Shown piece by piece: positions 7,411-14,071 of a stretch of 16,833 bases of DNA (within the stretch, counting starts at the first letter, position 1; every line of letters begins with the position of its first letter). Location: assembly GCA_025453735.1 (NCBI GenBank), contig JALOPY010000074.1:1-16833 (forward strand), read 5' to 3'. The notes beneath the pieces were generated by a model. That model was given only the letters and a program-made list of their open reading frames with translations, did no database searches and had not been told where the DNA came from. Position numbers and translations under genes: made by a program. The DNA is from a bacterium. Lineage in GTDB: Bacteria; Zhuqueibacterota; Zhuqueibacteria; Thermofontimicrobiales; Thermofontimicrobiaceae.

Positions 7411-8525
7411 ATGCTCTCCTCGAAGAAAATACTCATTGGCGTCACGGGCGGTATCGCAGCCTATAAGACATGCGAAATCATTCGAGAGCTGAAGCGGAAT
7501 CACGCCGACGTCCGAGTGGTGATTACAGAAGCAGGGACGAAATTTGTAACGCCGCTGACGCTCGCAACGTTGTCGGAAAATCCGGTTTTAACGGACATGT
7601 TTGACAAGGCTGCATCGAATACGACGATTCATATTGAATTCGCCAGATGGGCAGATGTGATCCTTATCTGTCCGGCAACGGCAAATACGATTGCCCGGAT
7701 TGCCAATGGATTTGCCGATAATTTATTAACGACCCTGGCGCTGGCGACCACATCGCCCGTCATCTTATGCCCGGCGATGAACAAGGAGATGTATCAAAAT
7801 CCGATGTACCAGAGGAACGCGGAGCGGCTGAAGCAAGCCGGTCATATTTTTGTTGAATCTGAAGTTGGCGAATTAGCCTGTGGTGAATACGGCTGGGGAA
7901 GATTGGCAGATGCTCCTCATATCATTAATGCAGTAAAAAGAGCTCTGCTTGGAACCAAAGAGTTAGCTGGAAAAAAAATGCTCATCACAGCAGGTCGCAC
8001 TGAGGAGCCATTGGATCCGGTACGTTTCATAACGAACTATTCATCGGGCAAGATGGGATTTGCAGTGGCAGAAGCGGCAGCATTGCGAGGAGCAGAAGTT
8101 ACGCTGATCAGCGGACCAAATGATCTGACGCCGTTTGATGGAATTAACTACATCGAAATCCAGACCAGTGACCAGATGGCAGCAGCAGTTGAACGAGTGC
8201 TACCGGATCAAGACATCGTCGTGATGGCAGCGGCAGTGGCAGATTTTAAGCCTGTTGCATACTCGGCGCAGAAGTTGAAGAAAAAAAAATTTGCAGCATC
8301 AATTGAACTGGAACGAACCAAGGATATTTTAAAAAAAAGCTTCGTGATAAAAATCTTGACTTCATCGTTCTGAATAATCCATTGGAGCCAGGAGCTGGAT
8401 TTCGATCGGACACGAATATTGTAACCATAATTGATAATTCTGGAAACATCGAGCAATTGCCGCAACTGAGCAAAAGCCAGGTCGCGACAAAAATTATGGA
8501 TAAGATAATTAAGAATTTTGCATAG
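7411..8525 (+). pseudogene. coaBC: Phosphopantothenoylcysteine decarboxylase / phosphopantothenate-cysteine ligase, internally deleted and frameshifted
   Basis: CoaBC joins cysteine to phosphopantothenate and decarboxylates the product in coenzyme A synthesis. The first frame (7411-8373, 320 codons) holds a complete CoaC half: GVTGGIAAYK at 10-19, catalytic His74 in HIEFARWAD, PAMN at 121-124 and Cys157 in ACGEYGWGR. The CoaB half starts normally with N209-YSSGKMG, VMAAAVADFKP and QKLKKKK, then ERTKDILKK, and derails at A8 (8331-8338) into a short wrong tail. From 8337 the +2 frame continues the family: KLRDKNLDFIVLNN, GAGFRSDTN, to TAG at 8523-8525. About 25-27 codons are missing between DIL and KLRDKNLD, including the conserved GFAxET segment, and the loss is not a multiple of three. 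Either the gene is truly broken or reads were collapsed between two A-runs. The start has GAGGAA at 7391-7396. Confidence 0.88.
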
Positions 8526-8536
8526 ATTTCCCCAAA

Positions 8537-8564
8537 TTGAACATATAATCGGTAATAATATAGT
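8537..8564 (+). promoter_or_regulatory. Possible promoter ahead of the glycosylase gene
   Basis: TTGAAC at 8537-8542 and TATAGT at 8559-8564 are 16 bases apart and would start transcription only about 8 bases before the ATG at 8579. A perfect TATAAT at 8544-8549 is also present but lacks a -35 at the right distance; it would give a leader of about 20 bases. Either could start the udg-dnaB-rel transcript. AT-rich sequence makes chance matches likely. Confidence 0.35.
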
Positions 8565-8578
8565 GATACAAAGAGTTT

Positions 8579-9268
8579 ATGGAAAACTCAGAACAAATTG
8601 AAATAACAAGTTTGCTTGGCGATATCAGGAATTATTTTTCCTGGCACAAAGATCTATATGGTGACAGTGTTTACCTGGATTATGATCTGGCTGCCCTAAC
8701 GACAACCAGTCAGGAGCGAAAGCAATATCTGGTGCGCAAGCTGGCTCATAGCATTAAAAATTGCCAGCGATGCAATCTTGCAAAACAGCGCACCCAGGTT
8801 GTTTTGGGCGATGGCAATCCAAATTCCAATATCCTTATCATTGGCGAGGCGCCAGGATTCAATGAGGATCGAGAAGGCAAAGCTTTTGTCGGACAAGCAG
8901 GACAACTTTTAGATAAGATTCTAACAGCAATTCAGTTATCACGCGCCAATCTCTATATTACGAATGTGGTGAAGTGTCGTCCGCCCGAGAACCGAAATCC
9001 ATTGCCCGATGAGTGCGATGCCTGTTTTCCAATTCTGCAACAGCAGGTGAAGATAATTGAACCACGCTATATCCTGATATTGGGACGAGTGGCTGCCAGT
9101 GTTCTTTTAAAAACCGAGGATTCAATAGCAAATTTGCGAGGCAAGGTTTACGATATTTTCAATGCAAAGGCGATTGTAACCTATCATCCAGCGGCATTAT
9201 TGAGAGACCCGGGATTAAAACGCAGCACCTGGGAAGATGTTCAACAGTTTCAGAAGTTATATCAATAA
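8579..9268 (+). CDS. Family-4 uracil-DNA glycosylase (iron-sulfur)
   Basis: The enzyme removes uracil from DNA after cytosine deamination. The 229-residue protein shows GEAPGFNED at 89-97, GKAFVGQAGQLLD at 100-112, NVVKCRPPENRNP at 129-141 and HPAALLR at 203-209. These are the family-4 active-site motifs, with Glu in GEAPG. Cysteines for a 4Fe-4S cluster are C62 and C65 (CQRC), C133 and most likely C149 (C146 is a nearby alternative). An N-terminal extension of about 55 residues before the core is common in bacterial members that were once annotated as a phage polymerase-like domain. The ATG at 8579 has only a weak AGAG site. It ends six bases before dnaB. Confidence 0.93.
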   Translation: MENSEQIEITSLLGDIRNYFSWHKDLYGDSVYLDYDLAALTTTSQERKQYLVRKLAHSIKNCQRCNLAKQRTQVVLGDGNPNSNILIIGEAPGFNEDREGKAFVGQAGQLLDKILTAIQLSRANLYITNVVKCRPPENRNPLPDECDACFPILQQQVKIIEPRYILILGRVAASVLLKTEDSIANLRGKVYDIFNAKAIVTYHPAALLRDPGLKRSTWEDVQQFQKLYQ

Positions 9269-9274
9269 AAAAAT

Positions 9275-10651
9275 ATGGAATTAGCAAGAAAAGAAGAATC
9301 AAAAATTCAGCGCATTCCCCCTCAGGACATCGAAGCAGAAATGGCGGTTATCGGCGCCATGTTTCTCGATAGCGATGCTGTCGGAAAATCGCTGGAACTG
9401 CTGGATGAAAGCTGTTTCTACAAGACAGTGCATCAAAAGATTTTCAGAGCAGCGGTTGAGCTTTACGATCATCAGGAACCGATCGATATTATCACGATGG
9501 GTGATGCGTTGAAGCGCAAGGGTCAGTTAGAAGATGTCGGGGGCAACTATTATTTAGTTCAGTTATCAGAAAAAGTGCCGTCCGCAGCGAATGTGGAATA
9601 CTATGCAAAGATCGTGCTCGAAAAAGCGCTGCTAAGAAAATTGATTACTGCGATGGTTGATATCACCAATCGGGCGTATGAACACAAAGGCGATGTCTAT
9701 GGTCTGCTCGATGGCGTGGAAAAGGAAGTTTTTGTTTTATCCGAGCGCCGGTTGAAAAAAGGCTTTGTTTCCATCTATCAAACGATGCACGAAACATTCG
9801 AACGAATCGAGAGCTTCCACGGTAAAGCTGGCGGTGTCACTGGCGTTCCATCCGGCTTTGTTGAATTGGATGAAAGAACATCCGGCTTTCAAAACTCGGA
9901 TTTGATCGTCGTGGCAGGAAGACCTTCGATGGGCAAAACTGCTTTTTGTTTGAATATCGCCCGAAATGCAGCAGTGCAATACGGAATTCCGGTCGGTGTC
10001 TTTAGCCTGGAAATGGCTTCCTATCAGCTCGCGATGCGAATGCTTTGCAGCGAAGCACGGGTCGATTCCCATGCTGTCAGAACGGGAAAATTGCCCAAGG
10101 ATGATTGGCAAAAATTGAGCATGTCAGTTGGCGTTCTTGCTGAGTCTCCGATATATATTGATGACACGCCGGCGTTGAGCATTTTGGAAATAAAAGCAAA
10201 AGCCCGACGGTTGAAATACGAGAAAAAAATTGGCTTGCTCATCGTGGATTACATGCAACTGGTTCAAGGTCCTCCAAGTAGTGAAAGCCGTCAACAGGAA
10301 ATTTCTGCAATATCGCAGTCACTAAAAGCATTGGCAAAGGAACTCACGATTCCTGTTATCGCCCTGTCTCAGTTGTCACGAGCTGTTGAATCTCGGGGTG
10401 GCGACCGCCGACCCATGCTATCAGATTTGAGAGAATCTGGTGCGATAGAGCAGGACGCAGATGTTGTAATATTTATCTATCGCCCAGAAGTGTACGGCAG
10501 AACCGAAGAAGAGGGGATTGCAGAAATTATCATCGGAAAACAGCGCAGCGGTCCTATCGGAACTGTCAAATTAGCATTTGTTAAAGAATACGTACTGTTT
10601 GCCAATCTTAGCAGGATCTATGAAGAGCAAGAGTACGCTCAACCTTTTTAG
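9275..10651 (+). CDS. dnaB: Replicative DNA helicase
   Basis: DnaB is the hexameric ring helicase that unwinds DNA ahead of the replisome. The 458-residue protein has the N-terminal primase-interacting domain (IPPQDIEAEMAVIGAMF at 14-30, through about 150), a linker, and a RecA-like domain. Walker A is GRPSMGKT at 215-222, the catalytic-region SLEM at 244-247, Walker B LLIVDYMQL at 321-329, LSQLSRAVE at 364-372 and the Arg-finger segment KQRSGPIGT at 422-430. Length is normal and there is no intein at the usual P-loop insertion point. No strong ribosome site precedes the ATG, and the six-base gap suggests coupled translation from the glycosylase gene. Confidence 0.96.
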   Translation: MELARKEESKIQRIPPQDIEAEMAVIGAMFLDSDAVGKSLELLDESCFYKTVHQKIFRAAVELYDHQEPIDIITMGDALKRKGQLEDVGGNYYLVQLSEKVPSAANVEYYAKIVLEKALLRKLITAMVDITNRAYEHKGDVYGLLDGVEKEVFVLSERRLKKGFVSIYQTMHETFERIESFHGKAGGVTGVPSGFVELDERTSGFQNSDLIVVAGRPSMGKTAFCLNIARNAAVQYGIPVGVFSLEMASYQLAMRMLCSEARVDSHAVRTGKLPKDDWQKLSMSVGVLAESPIYIDDTPALSILEIKAKARRLKYEKKIGLLIVDYMQLVQGPPSSESRQQEISAISQSLKALAKELTIPVIALSQLSRAVESRGGDRRPMLSDLRESGAIEQDADVVIFIYRPEVYGRTEEEGIAEIIIGKQRSGPIGTVKLAFVKEYVLFANLSRIYEEQEYAQPF

Positions 10652-10696
10652 AATCCACATCACGAGATTGCACCTTATTTTCTGGTTGGGTTGGTT

Positions 10697-12922
10697 ATGG
10701 AAGAAAAATATAAAAAGAGCTTAGAGAATTTAACTCATAAAATTCGATTGTACAATCATGGGTTTGATGTTGATTTGCTCAAGCGCGCCTATAATTTTAG
10801 CTATGAAGCTCACAAAGATCAGTTACGGAAATCAGGCGAACCCTATTTTGAGCATCCATTGGAAGTCGCTAAAATTTTAGCAAACCTCAAAATGGACCTG
10901 GGTACAATTTGTGGCGCTTTGCTTCACGATGTGGCAGAGGACACAGGCATCACCCTCGAAGAAGTAAACGAGGAATTTGGCCCTGAAATAACCACGCTGG
11001 TCGATGGCGTCACCAAGATCAGTGAGCTAAAATTTGATAGCATCGAAAAGCGCCAGGCAGAGAACTTTCGCAAGATGATCATTTCTATGGTGAAAGATAT
11101 TCGGGTTATCTTGATAAAGTTCGCCGACCGGCTGCACAACATGCGCACGATTGACTACCTGCCGGAACGGAAGCGAAAACGGATCGCACTGGAGACCCTT
11201 GATGTTTATGCTGCATTGGCGCATCGGCTGGGAATTGCCAAACTTAAGTGGGAATTGGAGGATTTGGCATTCAAAACCCTGAATAATCCGGCTTATGAAG
11301 ACCTGGTGAATAAGGTCATCGAGAAACGGGATGAAAGAGAAAAATATATCAAACGTCTCACAACTCCAATTCGCAAGGAGCTAAAGAAACTAAACATCGA
11401 GTGCAATGTCACAGGTCGTCCCAAACATTTTTACAGCATCTATACGAAGATGCGGCGCAGACAATTGCCATTCGAGGAGATCTACGATCTTCTGGCAATC
11501 CGGATCATTGTGAAAAAGATTGAAGATTGCTATTATGCCCTGGGCGTGGTTCATAGCTTATATTTCCCGGTAAACGAAAGTTTCAATGACTACATCGCAA
11601 CGCCCAAATCGAATATGTATCAATCACTGCACACGACAGTGATCGGTCCGGACGGAAAAATGATCGAGATTCAAATCCGCACCGAAGAAATGCATCGAAC
11701 GGCTGAGGAAGGAATCGCTGCCCATTGGCGTTACAAAGAGGGCAGAGTAAAAGAAGAAGAAATTGATAAGCATTTTATCTGGCTGCGCCGCGTGCTAGAG
11801 TGGCAGCAGGATGCGCCTGATTCGACAGAATTCATGGAAAATTTGAAAATCGATCTGTTCCATGATGAAGTTTTTGTATTTACACCAAAAGGGGATTTGT
11901 ATCGATTGCCGGCTGGCTCCACACCCGTTGATTTTGCGTTTGCGATTCACACGGATGTCGGTTATCACTGCCTGGGCGCAAAAGTGAATAGCAGAATTGT
12001 CCCACTCAACCATCAATTGCGGAGCGGGGACACGGTTGAGATCATCACATCACAGGCGCAGCATCCCAACCAGGATTGGATTAAATTTGTCAAGACTACC
12101 AAAGCCCGTACCAAAATTAAGCATTGGGTTCGTGACTCGATGTTCGAGCAGAGCCTTAAGCTGGGCGAGGAAATTCTTGTCAAAGAATTTAAAAAATATA
12201 ATATCAAACGAAGTGAAGAAGAACTGGTAGAAATCGCCCAGTCCTATGGTTTGTCCGACGTCAATCAATTGTACGCGACGATTGGACGTGGGGATATCCC
12301 GATTCAGGGAATTATTCAAAAAGTAGCTCCAGAAAAACTCGAGCAGCTCAAAGGCGAAACGCTGCTGCGACGATTCATTCGCCGAGCCACCACTCCTGAA
12401 AAAGGAGTTCGAGTTCAGGGGATCGAAAACATGTTGATCAATTTTGGCAAGTGTTGTCAACCCGTGCCTGGAGATCGGATCATTGGATTTATTACGAAAG
12501 GAAGGGGGGTGGTCGTCCACCGAACCGATTGCAAAAACATTTTTGATTTGATGAAAAATCCCGATCACAGTATCGATGTCGAGTGGGATGTCGATAAAGA
12601 CAAACGATTTTTAGTGAGATTGTATATGGTCGCGCATAACAGGCTTACTTTTTTGCGTGACGTTACGGACGCGATCTCGACCACCAACGCAAACATCGTA
12701 AACGTGGCACTTAAAACCGAGGATTTATTGGTTCATAATAATATGCTCGTAGAAGTTAGGAATCTAAAACATTTAACAAATATAATCCACAGAATCAGCA
12801 AGATAAAAGGAATGATTAATGTCGAGCGATTAAATGGAAGCGATACCGGCTTCTCAAAACTGGAAGAAGGGGCTTCCATAAATGAGACAGACGGAAATGT
12901 TCAATTTGAAATTAAATCATAA
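10697..12922 (+). CDS. rel: Bifunctional (p)ppGpp synthetase/hydrolase
   Basis: Rel/SpoT makes and degrades the stringent-response alarmones. The protein is 741 residues from the ATG at 10697. The hydrolase domain keeps its metal ligands and HD motif (H53, H77-D78 followed by ED at 81-82, and D144 in FADRLHNMRT), so it should be active. The synthetase has RPKHFYSIYTKM at 241-252, DLLAIR at 264-269 and YIATPKSNMYQSLHTT at 299-314, ending in EIQIRT. A TGS domain follows (about 387-448, with TPVDFAFAIHTDVG), then a conserved CCQPVPGD segment and a C-terminal ACT domain (about 665-725). An in-frame TTG at 10691 would add two residues. The gene is 45 bases after dnaB with no obvious promoter between. 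As the only such gene here it could be called rel, relA or spoT. Confidence 0.95.
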   Translation: MEEKYKKSLENLTHKIRLYNHGFDVDLLKRAYNFSYEAHKDQLRKSGEPYFEHPLEVAKILANLKMDLGTICGALLHDVAEDTGITLEEVNEEFGPEITTLVDGVTKISELKFDSIEKRQAENFRKMIISMVKDIRVILIKFADRLHNMRTIDYLPERKRKRIALETLDVYAALAHRLGIAKLKWELEDLAFKTLNNPAYEDLVNKVIEKRDEREKYIKRLTTPIRKELKKLNIECNVTGRPKHFYSIYTKMRRRQLPFEEIYDLLAIRIIVKKIEDCYYALGVVHSLYFPVNESFNDYIATPKSNMYQSLHTTVIGPDGKMIEIQIRTEEMHRTAEEGIAAHWRYKEGRVKEEEIDKHFIWLRRVLEWQQDAPDSTEFMENLKIDLFHDEVFVFTPKGDLYRLPAGSTPVDFAFAIHTDVGYHCLGAKVNSRIVPLNHQLRSGDTVEIITSQAQHPNQDWIKFVKTTKARTKIKHWVRDSMFEQSLKLGEEILVKEFKKYNIKRSEEELVEIAQSYGLSDVNQLYATIGRGDIPIQGIIQKVAPEKLEQLKGETLLRRFIRRATTPEKGVRVQGIENMLINFGKCCQPVPGDRIIGFITKGRGVVVHRTDCKNIFDLMKNPDHSIDVEWDVDKDKRFLVRLYMVAHNRLTFLRDVTDAISTTNANIVNVALKTEDLLVHNNMLVEVRNLKHLTNIIHRISKIKGMINVERLNGSDTGFSKLEEGASINETDGNVQFEIKS

Positions 12923-12928
12923 CGCTTT

Positions 12929-13046
12929 TTAGTCAGATAAATTCACAAATACCTGATACGACGACAAAAGGAGTGCAGTGCCTTTATGCACTGCAAGTTG
13001 CGATCCATAAAGGGATCGCACTCCGCGGTTTTTCCAATCTGACTAA
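12929..13046. repeat. 10-base inverted repeat enclosing the REPIN-like element
   Basis: TTAGTCAGAT at 12929-12938 and ATCTGACTAA at 13037-13046 are perfect reverse complements. They bracket the structured element at 12970-13024, with about 30 and 12 bases between. No flanking target-site duplication is evident. They may close a long RNA stem downstream of rel or be ends of a small mobile unit. Confidence 0.6.
12970..13024. repeat. REPIN-like element: two inverted GGAG-tagged hairpins with complementary loops
   Basis: Reading inward from each end, both strands begin GGAG-TGC, then a 4-base stem, then CCTTTATG, then the stem's complement and GCA. On the + strand the hairpin is at 12974-12995 with stem AGTG/CACT. 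On the - strand it is at 13020-12999 with stem GATC/GATC. The shared loop and changed but still paired stem are what REP hairpins show, and two inverted copies make a REPIN/BIME. The element can also fold as one long hairpin, because GGAGTGC, CCTTTATG and GCAA each have their complement in the other half. A T5 run at 13029-13033 follows, so it may also end the rel transcript. Confidence 0.7.
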
Positions 13047-13088
13047 CTAGTAATAATTAACTGCTAAAAAATATAAGGAGCAGAATCG

Positions 13089-13397
13089 ATGAAGCAAACG
13101 ATAACCAAGAAGGACGTGGCAAAACGAACAGCGAAACTGGTGGGGGAAAAAATCTATTTGACCGAAAAAGTTGTTGACGGTGTTTTTACGACATTGCGTG
13201 AGTTCATGTCAGAAGCTGAACCCGAAGTTCGAATCGAGATCCGTGATTTTGGTGTCTTTGAAGTGAAAACGACGAAACCGAAACCAAAAGCTCGAAATCC
13301 CAAAACTGGTGAAATTATCTACGTTCCTGCTCGACGCAAAACTCATTTTAAAGCAGGCAAGCTTTTAAAAGAAGTGCTAAAACAACCACTGAAGTAA
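13089..13397 (+). CDS. HU/IHF-family nucleoid DNA-binding protein
   Basis: HU-type proteins bend and compact DNA as dimers. The 102-residue protein has an N-terminal helix pair (TKKDVAKRTAKLV at 6-18, then VVDGVFTTLREFM), the turn IRDFGVFEVK at 51-60, and the DNA-embracing arm ARNPKTGEIIYVPARR at 68-83 with the intercalating Pro at 71. It ends in KTHFKAGKLLKEVL, as usual. AAGGAG at 13075-13080 lies eight bases before the ATG, a strong site. Sequence alone does not decide between HU and IHF. It stands alone between the REPIN-like element and a terminator, so it is probably a single-gene transcript; its promoter is not clear. Confidence 0.93.
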   Translation: MKQTITKKDVAKRTAKLVGEKIYLTEKVVDGVFTTLREFMSEAEPEVRIEIRDFGVFEVKTTKPKPKARNPKTGEIIYVPARRKTHFKAGKLLKEVLKQPLK

Positions 13398-13412
13398 TAA
13401 AAAAATCATAAT

Positions 13413-13449
13413 AAAAGCCGTCAGTCATCGAATCAGTCTGGCGGCTTTT
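13413..13449 (+). terminator. Intrinsic terminator after the HU-type gene
   Basis: AAAAGCCGTCAG at 13413-13424 pairs with CTGGCGGCTTTT at 13438-13449 with one G-U wobble, across a 13-base loop. The T-run is only four long and is followed by CAATG, the possible start of ruvX. Confidence 0.8.
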
Positions 13450-13451
13450 CA

Positions 13452-13895
13452 ATGCAAAAAAGAATGATTATCAAAGGGCGCATTTTAGCGATCGATCATG
13501 GGCAGCGACGCATCGGGATGGCGATCAGCGATCCATTTCGGATTACAGCGCAATCACTTCCTACGCTGACAATTCAGAATTCAGAAGAACTGTTTTCGGT
13601 GATTAAAAATATTATCCAGGAGCAGAGTGTCGCTGAAATTGTCGTCGGCATGCCGTATAATCTTAAGGGCGAAAAAACCGCGTCGGCTGAAAATGTTGAG
13701 AAATTTATTCTGCAATTGAAAGCAACATTTCAACTGCCAGTTCATCAATGGGATGAGCGATGGTCCACTATCGAAGCGCATCGGACCATTCGGGAGATGG
13801 GAAAATCACCCAGTCGCAACAAAGAAAAAGTCGATCAAGTTGCAGCTCTGATCATTTTGCAATCATTTTTGAATTACTTGAGCAATAACCCGTAA
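13452..13895 (+). CDS. ruvX: YqgF/RuvX family Holliday-junction resolvase-like nuclease
   Basis: RuvX (YqgF) has an RNase H-like fold and is linked to Holliday-junction resolution and to 16S rRNA 5'-end processing. The protein is up to 147 residues, near the usual 135-150. It has ILAIDHGQRRIGMAISD at 11-27 with catalytic D15, VVGMPYNLKG at 64-73, DERWST at 101-106 with E102, and VDQVAALIILQSFL at 127-140 with D128. All expected acidic residues are present. Two starts are possible: ATG 13452, two bases after the terminator stem, or in-frame ATG 13464, giving 143 residues and starting MIIKGRILAID, which looks more like relatives. Neither has a good ribosome site. Confidence 0.92.
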   Translation: MQKRMIIKGRILAIDHGQRRIGMAISDPFRITAQSLPTLTIQNSEELFSVIKNIIQEQSVAEIVVGMPYNLKGEKTASAENVEKFILQLKATFQLPVHQWDERWSTIEAHRTIREMGKSPSRNKEKVDQVAALIILQSFLNYLSNNP

Positions 13896-13907
13896 TCTAA
13901 ATTTTTC

Positions 13908-14008
13908 AGGACGTGAGATTAAATAAATTGACCATTTCCGAATTTACGATAACTGCAAGCAACGACAATCGGACAATCAATTGGGTAAGTTATTTTATCT
14001 CACGTCCT
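13908..14008. repeat. 101-base element with 19-base terminal inverted repeats (MITE-like or long hairpin)
   Basis: The left arm at 13908-13926, starting AGGACGTGAGAT, and the right arm at 13990-14008, ending ATCTCACGTCCT, match as inverted repeats at 18 of 19 positions. The interior has a further short pairing, TCCGA (13936 region) with TCGGA (13970 region), so the whole may form one long imperfect stem. It lies between ruvX and lnt and has no coding capacity. It could be a miniature inverted-repeat element or a terminator-like structure; no clear target-site duplication is seen. Confidence 0.6.
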
Positions 14009-14071
14009 AAACTAGGTTGAAGTCAATCGCCCATAGCAATCAGGAAGGACTGGCAGGCAGGCAGGAATAGA

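Noticed and set aside
8279..8289. A-run in coaBC (LKKKKF region) as a second frameshift site
   Set aside because: The reading frame on both sides matches CoaB (QKLKKKK then IELERTKDIL), so no shift is needed here.
12050..12568. 172-codon reading frame on the minus strand inside rel
   Set aside because: The plus-strand frame there has continuous Rel family motifs; the minus frame has no family features and is a composition shadow.
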